Source of the DNA: Nymphaea colorata
Lineage: Eukaryota > Streptophyta > Magnoliopsida > Nymphaeales > Nymphaeaceae
Length of the DNA: 64,000 nt
Assembly (NCBI RefSeq): GCF_008831285.2
Contig: NC_045151.1
Location: 5,655,682 to 5,719,681 of the forward strand
Direction: 5' to 3'
Each line of letters opens with the position of its first letter. Positions within the stretch are counted from its first letter, which is position 1. Position numbers and translations under genes: made by a program. Under the pieces are notes generated by a model, which saw nothing but the letters and a program-made list of their open reading frames with translations, was not told where the DNA came from and ran no database searches. Of this stretch, positions 21,578-33,830 are shown piece by piece.

Positions 21578-21830
21578 TAGTTCAATCCCATTCATCATAG
21601 TAGAGGAAAACACACTGAAAGTGATCAACATTTTACAAGACAGAAGGATGAAGAAAAAGTGGTTGAAGAAGTTTGTTGAGGCACCAAACCAAGTTGCAGA
21701 TTTATTCATCAAAGATTGGTTTTGGATGCTTAAAGCGAAGTTCATGATTCAAATTATATGTGACTTGAGGAGGGTGAAACACGTGTACGTTTTTGGATCT
21801 CGGTTTTTATAACACGATCCATATTGTATT
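21578..21830 (+). pseudogene. Copia fragment X, part 2 (decayed RNase H tail)
   Basis: This continues fragment X on the right of element D after target duplication TAGTT. In broken frames it shows HHSRGKHTESD (from [10 protein letters not shown]) and later the region corresponding to the QxAD-FTK end of copia RNase H. The end of the fragment near 21830 is not sharp. Confidence 0.65.
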
Positions 21831-22395
21831 CAACATTTTTTACTATAGGGATGTGTGCTGTATGGCTGATCTTATTAATGTATTATTACTACCATTTTAA
21901 AAATATATTATGAGATTAAGTGCAATTAGGGCATGCCCAGCACTATGTGGCTGCCAATTTTCTGTTGAAGCAGCTCTCTTTAGTTGTTGCTTCCCTTCTC
22001 ATGACCCAATTTTTGCCAACCTTCACTCTAGTAGCCAATAGTATAAGTAATAAGATAGACCATCATTTGACCTTCACTCTAGATAACTCGAATGTTGCCT
22101 TCTATATTCTTGGCTTGCACTAGAATTACAAAATCACCAACCCATTGCAGTAAATGATAACAAATTTGACCTTTCTAATACTTAGCTCTTTTATGACTGT
22201 GCAATGCAGCTATGTGCTTTCCCTTGCCATACCCGTGTCTGCATGCCCTTTCAGAGATATGGGTGTGACAGCGCAATAGTACATGTTTGGAACTTTTGAT
22301 TGGGTTTGGGTCAAACCCTGACCCAAAATATAAATATTAAAAGTAAAAAAAACTTCTGAAGGTACCTTCATAGTATTGACCGACGCACACGCACA

Positions 22396-22437
<42 letters not shown>

Positions 22438-23634
22438 GAGATAGAGAGAAAGAGAGAATACCCTGATTTTAGGTTCTTTTCTCTAGTAGCGTAAAGAAAA
22501 TGACGTGGAAAACAAACCAAAAATGACCAGCGGCTCATGACAAAATCAATCATAGAATGTGATGCCCTAATAAAAATTGGGTGGGTAGACAGACAAAATC
22601 TCAGTCATCTTTAATATTTTGCTTCATCCTCGTGTGATTTTGCATATACGCTCTTGTAGACTTAAAATCCACAATAGTGCAATATCTAGACACTTCTCTA
22701 TGTCAAGAATCTTTGTTTAAAGTTTCCTCTGCTGGGAAAGAGGGTTTATCTATTGACGTCTTGTTAGCCTGCGACTAACAGGGGAAGATTAACTCACACA
22801 CTCTGCTCTGGTGATGCCCAACCTCCACTGAAATCTCTAAGATTCATTGGTAATTAGGGTTAACTTCCTAAGAAACTTGTATACTCAGATTCTTTAGATT
22901 AGGGTGGGTTATTATCTCCTATTATCCACCTGATCTATCTACCTGAGGTGACAGACTCAAGCTTTGCGTATTCAGCTCTGCAGGACCCGATCTGTGACTC
23001 CCTACTGAATCAGACCCCTGACCCACAGGGTCTGACCCTTAACACGTCTCTATTGAAATCGGCTAGGGGAAGAGTTTGCATTGAGCCAACAGGTCGGTCT
23101 GAACATCCTGTACACATGTGGTAGCAGGAATTGCTATCCTATTCAATGGTGATGATGACAATGAGGACACCATTCGGACCTCAGTGATAGATTAACCCAC
23201 AATCCCTCTCAAGTGGGAGAGGAGCGGGAGATTTTGGGCAAAGAGTTTGCCTATTCACCCCCTTTTATACCTATTTTATTTTATTTCTTTAACATTTTAA
23301 AATTTTTCTTAGGCATCCCCTAACTTTTACTCATACTACAAAAAAAAAAAAAAGCCAAAATAAAATCCTTATGTTATATGTATACTCTCAAGTGTCCTCA
23401 TACCTAATTTTTAGAATTTTCTGGTTCTGCACCTACACTGCCATCCCTTTCTCCGGCACCTCATACCAGCACCTATGTGGCATAGATTAATGACATGCAT
23501 ATAGCTTAATGTTTGGCTAATTGTACATGACATGAAGTTCCATTTGTTCCATATGCTCTGTTATTTTATTTGCAAATCCATGGTTGTACTAAGACTTTTA
23601 GCTGATCAAGCCTTGTTGATGTGAAACTTTTCAG
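21831..23634 (+). other. Intron with a CA microsatellite
   Basis: A (ac)n tract lies at 22384-22434; frames with cysteine-valine repeats there are artefacts of it. A block at about 22740-23230 has a somewhat different composition and may be an old transposon remnant that I cannot name. The acceptor at the end is acttttcag. Confidence 0.55.
22384..22434. repeat. CA microsatellite
   Basis: About 24 units of (ac)n in the intron between exons b and c; not linked to any element end that I can see. Confidence 0.95.
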
Positions 23635-23742
23635 GTAGCTGCTGTTTTTCGTAAATCATTGAGACTTACACATGAAGAACGTAAGAAATACTCCACTGGA
23701 AAAATAACCAACTTGATGACAACAGATGCTGAAGCCCTACAG
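23635..23742 (+). CDS. ABCC: ABCC transporter, exon c (intracellular loop)
   Basis: 36 codons, VAAVFRKSLRLTHEERKK and YSTGKITNLMTTDAEALQ, between acceptor cttttcag and donor gtatgc, phase 0. The FRKSLRL..GKI.NLMTTDAE block is the conserved cytoplasmic loop of the first membrane domain that contacts the nucleotide-binding domain. Confidence 0.96.
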
Positions 23743-24098
23743 GTATGCATAATGCTTCTTCAGGGTTCTTGAGATTCCATCTTATATTACCTCAGCAACC
23801 GAGTGAATGATTTGTCGAGGCGTGAGGGCTCACGTGAGGAGAGAGACGCTCTGGGTAAAAGGGCTTTTCTCACTTAGGGTTTCCTTTCCTTGTCCCTTCT
23901 TTTGAAGGGGATGAGTTTGACATGAAGAATCAATTCACCTGCAATGGTGGGACACAACGAATAGTGTCGTCTCCCACAGCGGTGTTGGAGATGCACAATG
24001 GAGTGTAAATAGGGGAAGACATGGTTCCATCTTCTCAAACAAAGGCATCGTCCGATTAGCTTCGAGGAGGTGGGGCTTTTCCCCGTCCAAACAATCTG

Positions 24099-24247
24099 AT
24101 GGAGACAGAAGGGCATGTTCTGGTGGAAATGGTAGACTCTCCCCTCTCACCACCCACTGTGGCAAATAACAGTGGTCTGGAGCTGGTGACGGTTTCCCAA
24201 AAGTTGTGGCTAATGTCATTGAGACGACCCCCACATTTGATGGTAAC
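24099..24247 (+). pseudogene. LINE K ORF1, N-terminal part
   Basis: ATG at 24099 opens METEGHVLVEMVDSPLSP and runs through target duplication GTAAC, where element J is inserted. After J, at 28145, the frame resumes as FSLSFKLSKQGRG. It is recognised as LINE ORF1 only because of the downstream DUF4283-like part. Confidence 0.55.
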
Positions 24248-24494
24248 TGTAGAATGTAGAAAAGACAGCAAGAAGACGATCTTAAGATGGAAAACCCTCG
24301 ACTCGAGGGATAAAAAACCACGATAGAGAAGATCCGGTGCCAACTAGCAGCCGGGCTCACTCTCACCCAATTTTTCATTCACACTTTTAAATTAGGGTTA
24401 CAATGGCTTAAATAGAGTCCAACAAGAACAACAGATCGGATCGGGTCCAGACCCAGACCCGGACTAAAACCCAAACACCAAAAACACTTCAACA
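24248..24494 (-). repeat. 3' LTR of element J
   Basis: 247 bp, TGTAGAATG to TTCAACA. The sense strand has a TATA-like CTATTTAAG followed by GTAACCCTAATT. The stop codon of pol lies in its last bases (24489-24491). Confidence 0.9.
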
Positions 24495-27109
24495 CTCCCC
24501 CTCAAGTTGGGCATACAAATCAAACATTCCCAACTTGGATACATTTCTCTCAAAAGAAGTTGATGACAAGCCCTTGGTCAGAACATCAACTGTCTGGTCT
24601 TCGGACTTCATGTATGGTAGAACAAATTCTTTAGCATTAATTCTCTCTCGAATGAAATGACGGTCAATCTCGACATGCTTTGTTCTATCGTGTAATACCG
24701 GATTGTTGGCCAAGTTGATTCCTGACTTGTTATCGCAATGCATCTTCATTGCTCCCTTGGTTTTTATCCCAATGTCCCAATAATACTTTCAGCCACAACA
24801 ACTCAGAAACTCCCATGGCCACAGCTCTATTCAGCCTCAGCACTGGAGTGGGAGCAAACGTCCTGTCTCTTACTCCTCCACACTACGAGATTCCCTCTCA
24901 ATTAAATATAGTAGTTTGAGGCGGATCTCCTAGTATCAACACATCCTGCCCACTAAGCATCTAAATACCCTTCAATCTCAAGAGAACCTTGCTTAACATA
25001 TAAGAGGTCATTGCCAGGATTCCTCTTCAAGTAACATAAAATCCTGTTGACAGCCTTCAAGTGAGCATCCGTGGGAGCATGCATGAACTGACTCATCACA
25101 TTCACAACAAAAGTAATATCAGGTCTAGGGAGAGTAAGATAAATCAACTTCCCAACAAGACGTTGATCCATTGGCATCTTCACAGAAAGGCTCCCCATCT
25201 CTAAGACCAAGCTTGTGTCCAGCATCCAGAGGAGTAGAAGCAAGTCTATACCCCATTTTTTCAATCTCCTTTAGTAAATCAAGAGTGTACTCCTGTTGAT
25301 TTAACACAAGGCTAGTTCCTGACCTAGCAATTTCAATGCCAAGAAAATATTTTAACTTACCAAGGTCCTTGAGATCAAACTCGATGGCCAACAGTTCCTT
25401 TAACTTTGTTATTTCATCTTCATCATCACCTGTAACAATCATATCATCAACATATACTAACAGAAGAGTAACTCTATGCTCTTTCCTTTTCACAAAGAGA
25501 GTATGATCTCCATTCCCTTGATGTTAACCATGTTGTCCCATTACCAGCCTAAGTCGTTCCAATCATGCCGGGGAGATTGCTTGAGCCGATACAAAGCCTT
25601 CCTCAGCTTGCAGCATTTTTCAGGTTCCTCATATCCTGGAGGCATACACATACACACTTCCTCTTCAAGGTCTCCATTGAGAAATGTGTTCTTAACATTA
25701 AGTTAGTACATCTTCCACTCCTTTATCACCGCTAAGGAGATAATGATTCTAACTGTCTTCATTTTTGATACCTGTCTACACTCTCATCTGGCTTATATTT
25801 AATGGTGTAAACCCACTTGGATCCTACCAGATGAGCCGCTTGAGGGATATTTACCACATCCCATGTTCTGTTTTTGTTCAGTGCTTCCATCTCTTCTTGC
25901 ATTGCATGAGCCTCAGTAACAATTCTGGGAATCACAGCTATAGAAAGAGACGATATAAAACATTTGTAGTTCTTGCTCAATTTAAAGTATGATATAAAAT
26001 TACCAATAGGGTGTTGAGTACATCACTTGATACCCTTTCTAAGAGCAATGGGTAACTCTTCATTTTCAGCCTCTGTCTAAGTACCTTTGACCAACATCTC
26101 CCGAACACGACTTGGGTCATCCAGGGAAGGTATAGCATTAGGATTGAGATTTGAATTTTCTTCACCAGTCACCTCACCAGTGGGCTCTGTTACAGGCAAT
26201 CTTCGCCTAGAGTAAACCTGCCCAAACAAGCGGTTACATTCCTCCTCATTCCCAATTGGGCAACCATCATCCTTATTGTGCTCTAGAAGGTCTGTACCCT
26301 GAATCTCTTCCTTTTTGTACTCCAGAAAATCTATAAACTGAATCTCTTGATTTGGAGAATACTGTTCTCTTGTTGTAGACCTCTCTCTCTGAAGAGAATT
26401 CTCATCAAAATAGGAAGTATTTTCCAGGAATATGACATCTTTGGTAACATAGACACGACCAGTGGAAGGGTTTAGATACTTATATCCTTTTTGAATTGGG
26501 AATAACCTAGAAATACACCCTTAATCGACCTTGGATCAAGTGTAATATTAGGATTGTGACTGTGAATAAAACAGATACAACCAAAGACACGAGGTGGAAG
26601 AGAAAGGTTGAAGACTCCCCGATAACATAGAATGTGGTGTCCGCCCATTCAACACACGACTAGGCATACGATTAATCAGATATGCACTAGTGAGTACAAC
26701 ATCCCCCCAATACTATTTTGGAAGATTCCATAGGAACAAGAGGCCCTGGTGACATTTAGTAATTGACGATTCTTTCGTTTGACAACCCCATTTTGAGGTG
26801 GGGTATAACTACGGGACGTCTCATGAACAATTCCCTTTTTTCGAAAGAAACTATCAACAGAATGACACATATACTCATGAGCATTGTCAGATCGAAATGT
26901 CTTAACAAATGTTCCAAATTGAGTTTCCACAAGAACAATGAAAGTCTCTACCCCCAACCAGCAATCCCCATAGTGATAGCAGTAGACCATTAAAGTTAAT
27001 TATCCTTGGTAAGACGAATAGTGGTGACTTGAACATGGATATTTTCAGTTTTAGAGGCCCCAACATCTGCCTGTTCAGTACTAACAGCAGAGGAGGCTGA
27101 TCCTGCCAT
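24489..27109 (-). pseudogene. Deleted copia gag-pol of element J
   Basis: ATG at 27109 starts MAGSASSAVSTEQADVG, the same gag N-terminus as element B (MAASSSSTVNTNPTEIG). After about 50 residues the frame jumps at 26948-26952 from the gag word MGIAG straight into integrase (ETFIVLVETQFGTFVKTF). Integrase core words RSDNAHEY and PPQNGV, the RT word VTLLLVYVDDMIVTGDD near 25440, and RNase H (DNKSGINLANNPVL near 24720) follow. Many stops and frameshifts occur. It cannot make Gag or protease. Confidence 0.9.
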
Positions 27110-27881
27110 CACCGAGGCTCAACAATGTAGCCAGCGATGGCAGCTGGCGCAGACAGCGACAACAACAGATTCAACAAAGGTCACAACAGAGGGCAACGAC
27201 AGCAAGGGCACCGGTGGCAAGACACCGAACAAAGGTGCTTGGTGTCTGGCAGAAACAGAGAAGAAAGGCAGCAAGTGGAGCGGAGTCTGGCAACCTCAAG
27301 CAATACAACAAAAGATCGACACACCGCAACAATGGCTGAGAAGACAGCAACAGGCAGCAACAGCCGCTGCGCAACAGAGGCAGAGACGGCGACGACACTT
27401 CATGCATGGCAGGCGACTGCAGCAGACACAGGTGAAGGCTTGGCCAATCAGGCGAGGCAGCAAGCTTTGTCGGGCAATGCAGCAGAGAGATCCCAAGTGA
27501 CGTTAGACAGAGAGCGTAGAGCAGAAGAGTCTCAGCCACGGTGATCGCAGCTAAGGATGAAGGGGCGAGCAAGAGACACTTAGCAACATAGGCAGACGAC
27601 TGGCAGGCATTGACCACCGGACGACTAGTGTGTAACTCAGGCAATGGCTGACTGCTTGGGTTTGGATTTGGCAGAGACATAGAGAGCAGCGGCAGCAACT
27701 GGCACAGGCGAGTCGTACCACCGCAACGGGAAAAACGATGACCACGATCTACCACCGGAACTCCATGGCAGAACCTCAACCGTCTGAATGATATACACAA
27801 CACTGACAGATAGAGTTGGGCGACTATGGCGACAGCAAGACCCTCATCCAAAACGAACAGAAAAAAATTAGAACCTAGTCG
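27110..27881 (-). other. Leader of element J
   Basis: A GC-rich leader between primer-binding site and gag start, rich in gcaac and gacagca words, comparable in position and composition to the GC-rich leader of B. Long frames on both strands (for example 27171-27989 minus, which runs through the LTR boundary) are composition artefacts. Confidence 0.75.
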
Positions 27882-27893
27882 GCTCTGATACCA

Positions 27894-28139
27894 TGTAGAA
27901 AGTAGAAACGACAACAAGAAGATGATCTTAACGTGGAAAACCGTCGACTCAGGGACAAAAAACCACGATAGAGAAGATCCGGCGCCCACTAGCAGCCGGG
28001 CTCACTCTCACTCAATTTTTCATTCACACTTTTTAATTAGGGTTACAATGGCTTAAATAGAGTCCAACAAGAACAATAGATCAGATCGGGTCCAGACCCA
28101 GACCCGGAATAAATCCCAAACACCAAAAACACGGCAATA
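27894..28139 (-). repeat. 5' LTR of element J
   Basis: 246 bp, TGTAGAAAGTAG to CGGCAATA. The last bases have decayed from the expected CAACA. Target duplication GTAAC follows. Confidence 0.88.
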
Positions 28140-28144
28140 GTAAC

Positions 28145-28427
28145 ATTCTCCCTAAGTTTCAAGTTATCCAAACAGGGGAGAGGCAACACATTTTAGTTAC
28201 CAAAGAAGCCTTTGAAGGTATGAAGTTGTCCTTTTGTTGGTTTGTGATTGGATGTTTCTTCCATGGCACAGACAAGGTTCGTGTTGCAACGAAACTTGCT
28301 GGGGGCAACACATTGTAGTCAGCAAAGAAGCCTTTGAAGGTATGAAGTTGTCCTTTTGTTGGTCTGTGATTGAATGTTTCTTCCATGGCACAGACATGGT
28401 TAGTGTTGCAACGAAGCTTGCTGGGGG
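28145..28427 (+). pseudogene. LINE K ORF1, second part, with a 122-bp tandem duplication
   Basis: The frame FSLSFKLSKQGRG and TKEAFEGMKLSFCWF fits the start of the DUF4283 domain of plant LINE ORF1. A 122-bp unit beginning ggcaacaca is present twice (28182-28303 and 28304-28427) with about ten differences; the second copy is out of frame. Confidence 0.65.
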
Positions 28428-29162
28428 TTAGGCCCCTTACCTTTATTATAACAAAATGATATATACAGGGGAAGGTCTGAGCTAACAAAAACAGACCTTA
28501 GCCATAAGAGACATAAAGAACTGACTCAGTTCTTCACAAACCATAATGAGCTCTAAACAAATCAGCTATCAAAAAACACAAAAAATGTCATCCCTATCCT
28601 TATGAACCTTCCCAAAGCCAAATCAGTTGAACTATTTACAACTGAGATTCTTCCCGAGATCCCCCACTCTCTGATCCCGCTCACACCAGACACGTGTACC
28701 TTGAATAACTTGTCTGATTCTTCTAATTAGTTCTCCATTCTCAGAGCAAACTAGAATTTGGTCTCTGTATTCTTGTGGTATTTGACTCTCTTCCAAGGCT
28801 GCAATCTCTCCTTGAAAAATTCGTTCTCCAACTTTCTTCATGAGAGCTATTTGAGGTTGACCTTTCCCTAGGAAACTCATACCAGCAACACAATGCCGGC
28901 TGGGCAATTAAACATAAGCCAGATTAATGTGCAGTACGCTTCTGCTATTCACCTCCATTTCGTCGCATAACAGTCCAGTAAGGCACCATATTCGGACCTT
29001 CTCCTCAATATCTCTAGGCCATCTGATTGACCTGTAAGCATCGAACAGGAATTCCAAATGTCAACATCAATCAGGGTTAGTGTTGAATCCAAGTTTGCAA
29101 TAGAAGGATTAAAGCGCCTGTGGATGACCTCCCAGCCTCCATGGTTCACGACACTTGGCAAG
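28428..29162 (-). mobile_element. Antisense segment inserted in LINE ORF1, probably a LINE 3' end
   Basis: The ORF1 protein sequence breaks at LAGG (28427) and resumes with FLVRFAHAEDMF at about 29163, so this 735-bp block is an insertion. Read on the minus strand it ends with gtatatatcattttgttat and ataaaggtaaggggcctaac, typical of the 3' end of an L1-type element. Two short minus-strand frames (28949-29161 and 28632-28907) show no family I recognise. Its identity is tentative. Confidence 0.5.
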
Positions 29163-30104
29163 GGAGGATTTCTGGTCAGATTTGCCCATGCTGAAGATAT
29201 GTTCTCAGCATTGTGACGATGATCTTGGCGTCTGGCTGGGAAAATGTTTTGTCATTCAATCGCTGAGACCCTTCGCTTGATGTTGAGGTGGCAACAATTT
29301 TTAAAATCCCAAACTGGATTCAATTGCCAAAGCTGGCCTTCATATTGTGGCATGAATCGATTTTCAGGGATATTGCTAAAACTCTAAAGGCTAATCTCAT
29401 GACCATAGACCCTCACACGGCTGGGCTCCTTAGGACAGATTATACCAGGATCTGCATGGAGGTGCCGCTTAATTTTCAACTAGTGAACGAAGTTGACATT
29501 CAGCTGGATGAAGGGGTTACTCTTGTTCAATCCATTCCTATGAAGGAAGAATAAAATACTATCCCAGATGCAAAAACAATTCTCATTTGCCTGAAAGAGA
29601 TCCTTGCCAAAAGAGGCTGGTGATGGTAGCAGACTAGATGCTGCTCAACAAAATCAATGGGCAGAGGCCTAGATGAGGAGACGCCGGCAAGAAGACTCCA
29701 TGAGACACTCTGAGCCTCGAGTCATTTCCCATAGCAACAACCGATTCCATAGTCTTACAGTGGATGAGTCTTCAGGAGAATGACGTCTAGAAAAAGAAGA
29801 GGATTCAGATGTGAACTTGGTGCCGATGCGCCTGGAGTGCCCTAGAGAAACCGCCCTCTTTAATGGAAAAGAATGATATGGAGTACCATGTAGAGCAACA
29901 TCACCAACCTAGCGCAGGTGTGCAGTCCTCTGAAGCCAAACTGAGTACTCAGGTTCTAAAAACTCATCAATTGTCTCTCCCTTGCCCTTGGCTAAACCGT
30001 TCTGGCAAGGGTATAGCTAAACTGTCAGAGGTCGCGTCAGAGGACTCTGGATTATCCTTTGTTACATCTCGAAAGAAGAAGAAGAGTGGTGTTTTGTATG
30101 GGCA
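29163..30104 (+). pseudogene. LINE K ORF1, DUF4283-like and C-terminal part
   Basis: FLVRFAHAEDMF, then NWIQLPKLAFILWHESIF and LLRTDYTRICMEV near 29310-29470, follow the DUF4283 pattern of plant LINE ORF1 proteins. Stops and shifts break the rest up to about 30100. Sequence then jumps to RT with no endonuclease in between. Confidence 0.7.
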
Positions 30105-30875
30105 AGTATAGTGCTCCGGGTTCAAGTGGCTTTTCTGTGGGCTTCTACCAATAGTTATGGCATACTATTCGGAAGGATGTCACTTGTGCAATCATGACTT
30201 TCTTTGATACTGGAAAGATAGTCTCCAAGCTCAATACCTCTCTCATTGCCTTCATTCCAAAGAAAGAAGGTGCAAAAAGGCCTGAGGACTTTAGACCCAT
30301 TGCTCCATGCGACTGCCTATATAAATTCATCACAAAGCTAATGGCTGAGAGAATGAGACCAATCCTTGCGAGGATCATCTCTTCAGAGTAAGGTGCATTC
30401 CTAAAAGGAAGGCAGATTCAAGACAACATCATAGTGGCACATGAGATAGTTCATGGTCTTGCTTGTATGCACCATCCCTTGGGAGGTCTGAAAATACATC
30501 TTTCCAAGGCCTACGACAGGCTAAATTGGACATGCCTTCAAAATGCTTTGCTTCATGTAGGATTTCACCTAGTTTGGGCCCAGAGGATTATGAAATGTGT
30601 AACTACCATGGCCTTCTCAGTGATTATAAATGACGCGGGAGGATATTTTATTCATGCAGGTAGGGGCATTCGTCGAGGATATCCAATCTCTCCTTATTTA
30701 TTTATAATTGTCATGGAGATCTTTCAATGGAGAGTAGCCAATCTCAAGTAAGAGGTGATGGTGATTCCTTCTTCAGTTTCCTTTAAACACAACGATCCAA
30801 CAATCATCGTATGTATTGATCATATATTATGCTTTTCTAGAGCTTCAATACGTCGATCCGAGCTATAAGACATGC
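30105..30875 (+). pseudogene. LINE K reverse transcriptase, part 1
   Basis: APGSSGFSVGFYQ at about 30115, IAFIPKKEGAKRPEDFRPI near 30247, LKIHLSKAYDRLNW near 30490, RRGYPISPYLFI near 30675. These are the L1-type RT blocks in order. The catalytic F/Y-A-D-D position reads C-I-D-H near 30811, so the enzyme is dead. The 8 bases tttcaatg (30876-30883) end this part, where a hAT element is inserted. Confidence 0.85.
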
Positions 30876-30883
30876 TTTCAATG

Positions 30884-31903
30884 TTATGTCACATAGGTAT
30901 GGGTACGGGTACGGGGTATGGGTACTGGTACGACATTTTCGTAAATCTTGGTATGGCGGTACGACGATAATTATATGTTTTTAATTCAAAAAATTGAAAA
31001 AACAAATGATATCATCACATCATTTAAGCAAGTAACTTAAATATAACAAGTCAACAACAATCGTAAGCTGCATAGTGCATAACTTATAATCAAATTAACG
31101 AACATGTCTGAAAACTCGACAAGGGCATATGCAAAACCACTTGCGTTTTGCACATGAAAGAGGGCTGAGTGCAAATTGGGAGCCATTAAAATCATTAAAC
31201 AGTAAACACGGTTCTGTGAAAAGACAGTCTCATTTACTCCATTTCAAGCATTGCCAAACTCCAAGTACACTGGCACCCAAAAACAGACATCAGGAACGAG
31301 TTGATGTGCAAGTTACAGTTTTCACAGAAGAGAGAAACCAGCAGTCAGCAGATTCTTCTTCAAGCCACAAGAAAAGAATATGCTCTCTACCATTTTCCCG
31401 AACAAATCATCTCAGTTGAGAACTGAATGTATCAAGAAAAAGGAAAAAACTCAAAACATGCCATGCGGTGAGACAAATGAATAGGGAGCAGGAAATCCTT
31501 GATTTTCAGCAGACAGCACACCACTGCCGGAATGTGCTTCCAATTTAAGATGGCGAACCAGTTATGAACAAGCCATCAATTTTGAGAAACTAGAAAGAAG
31601 AACAAATCCCCAAACAAACATGTTGATCGGAACCCTAAAAATCAAAACGAAACATAGAAACTAACAAAATAAGAAACCAGCGATCCGTCCGTCAAATGGA
31701 GAAAGGTTGCCGTCCGTAGGGCCGCTGTCCGTCTCCAGCTGCTGAAGCACCAGGTGGAAGGTGGAAAAACAGAGAAAATTGAGAGGGAGAAGACGAGCGT
31801 CGCGGGTCAGAACCAGATCCAAACGAACCACGACGTACCCGTTTTGCCATACCGGCGTACCGGTATGAGTACGTGGGTACTTTTGGCATACCTGATGACA
31901 TAG
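30884..31903. mobile_element. hAT element 1, non-autonomous, inserted in LINE RT
   Basis: 1020 bp flanked by a perfect 8-bp duplication TTTCAATG (30876-30883 and 31904-31911). Terminal inverted repeats are ttATGTCAcatAGGTATG and, inverted, ctATGTCAtcAGGTATG. Both ends are rich in gggtac and gtaccg words. The ends match those of the element at 34601, so they are one family. No transposase frame is present. Confidence 0.9.
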
Positions 31904-31911
31904 TTTCAATG

Positions 31912-33830
31912 ATTTTGTTACCTTATCAGGGCTTACAGTCAATGATCAAAAGTCTTGCATCTTTTTCTTTCATGTAGGAAGGGAGAGATAGAGAGAACTG
32001 TTAGACATCCTCCATTGGAATCATACTACTCCCTTCTACTTATTTGGGCATTCCCCTCTTCAATGGTAAGATGACTACCACTCTTTGCACTTCTCTCTTT
32101 CGGAAGATCTCTAACAGCTTACTATTTGAAAAAGCAAAATCCTTTCATATGCAGGAAGATTATGCCTCCTTAAAGCTATTGCCTCCCAAGTTGTGGAATA
32201 CTAGATTGCCACAATGCCTATTCCCCTTATGGTTGTTCAAAATATAGAAAGGATCATGTCTAAATTTCTATGGGATGATTGGCCTGAAGCAAAAGCAGCC
32301 ACGTTATATAGCTTGGAAACACCTTTGCAGACTCTACATTGAAGGTGGCATTGATCTAAGATCGTTATCAGATCTGAACAAAGCAAGTATGGTCCATCTT
32401 ATGGCTAAACTCCCTATATCTCATAGCTTATGGGCTGATATGCTTTCAGGAAAATACCTTCATGATGATAGTATATGGACCTGTAAAGCCAATAGTCGCC
32501 ATTCTTGGCTATGGAAACACATGGTGAAGTCTTGGGCAGCTGTTAAGCATCAAGTTGAATGGCTGGTTCATAATGGTCGGCATGTCTTCTTCCAAATTGA
32601 TAGATAGCATGTCTCCTTCTGGATTGATAGATAGGCATCAGACATTCCTATCCAAGCTGTTAATAGAGATGGTCTCCCATTGGTGCTTCAAGATGTTAAG
32701 ATCTTCTTTTTTAACATAAGGGACTCCGTTCAGAGGTCTGAGCGGGGTGAGGACTTGTCTAACTTCATTTCAGATAAATTGCAAAGTAGGCCAATCACCA
32801 ACCCTCCGACATTTGACAAATTGATGTGGGGGGATCACGAGGTCAGCTCTATGAACCGTAAGGACATCTGGGTGATTATCAGGGAAAAGTCAACCAAGCA
32901 GACATGGAGAGAATGGGTTTGGTACAGTCCTTGTTACCCACCTGGCAAATGGTACCTGCACATGGTGTGTGACAACAAATTGCCCGTCTAAATAGGTTAA
33001 AACAACTACGGATTCAACTCCCTAGTCGGTGCGCATTGTGCCAGAGTCACGAGGAGGACTTGCAACATCTATTATTTGATTGTTCACACTCTGCTAATAC
33101 CTGGGTTTTTATTTCCAAGAAATTCCATAAGGAAACTGCTCCTCACACCAACGTTGTTCAAGGGATCAAGAAATGGAGATTGACATACTTCAAAAGGGGC
33201 TGGCTGAACACATGTTGGAACATTGTTTACCCCCTCAGTTATTTGGAAAATCTGGACTCTTAAGGAATAAAGCTCTTCACCGCAGGACCCTTTGTACTAT
33301 TGCAAAATTTAAATGGGTGGTGTGGAAAGCATGTGTAGAATCCTTCCTAACGATTGACTGGAAAGATGATGAGAAGGAGGTTTAACTGTGCATTAACCAT
33401 GACCTCCTTGCTGACCCTTGGCCCCATTTTCAGCGTGTCAACATTTGCATTCATCTCATATCTCTCCGTCGTGGGAACGGCATGAGAATTAGTTATGCCA
33501 TTAGCCAAGATGAATACATATTGCTGGAATGGAACGTCTATGGTGGATGTCATGACTACCTATTTCCGGAACTCAACGTGCTCAACCATGTTTTGATGAA
33601 AGTGGTGACAACTGGTGTACCCTTGGGCATCACCACTGACTCTAAAAATTTAGAGGTCTGCTTAGAAGGACAATCAAAGGTAGGAATAGTCTTTTGAGAT
33701 GTTTCCCTCACTTGCTGGAATCCTCCACAATTATCCATATATCTCAAAATTTGAGCTTCCACTATGGGTTATGAGTGGCTCTTGCTTCCAACGCACAAAG
33801 CTGTAGATTGCATTTCTTCTCTAAACTAAC
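31912..33830 (+). pseudogene. LINE K RT thumb, zinc-binding domain and RNase H
   Basis: After the hAT element the LINE resumes. LLFEKAKSFHMQEDYASL and WNTRLPQCLFPL (32110-32240) are the region after the RT palm. DDWPEAKAATLYSLETPL and related words (32270-32600) follow. CQSHEEDLQHLLFDCSHS near 33036 is the zinc-binding domain found behind plant LINE RT. TDSKNLEVCLEGQ near 33635 is from the RNase H domain. A short local duplication, gatagatagcatgtctcct, sits near 32600. Frames shift repeatedly. Confidence 0.8.

Larger units (their letters stand above)
24248..28139 (-). mobile_element. Copia element J: internal-deletion derivative related to B, inserted in LINE ORF1
   Basis: LTRs at 24248-24494 and 27894-28139 are flanked by a perfect target duplication GTAAC (24243-24247 and 28140-28144). 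Primer-binding site gctctgatacca (antisense) is at 27882-27893. It is related to element B in protein sequence and LTR layout. The internal region is short because gag, protease and the first part of integrase are deleted. The LTRs differ at roughly 8 % of positions, so it is much older than A, B, D, E or F. Confidence 0.92.

Noticed and set aside
22210-22553. Frames encoding runs of Cys-Val
   Set aside because: They are translations of the CA microsatellite at 22384-22434.
27171-27989. Long open frame of 272 codons on the minus strand, and a 135-codon frame opposite it
   Set aside because: Both lie in the leader and LTR of element J; composition is biased, no family motif is present, and the longer frame runs across the LTR/primer-site boundary.
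32260-33263. A separate host gene on the plus strand
   Set aside because: The frames fit the RT thumb and zinc-binding domain of LINE K, in order and orientation with the RT upstream.
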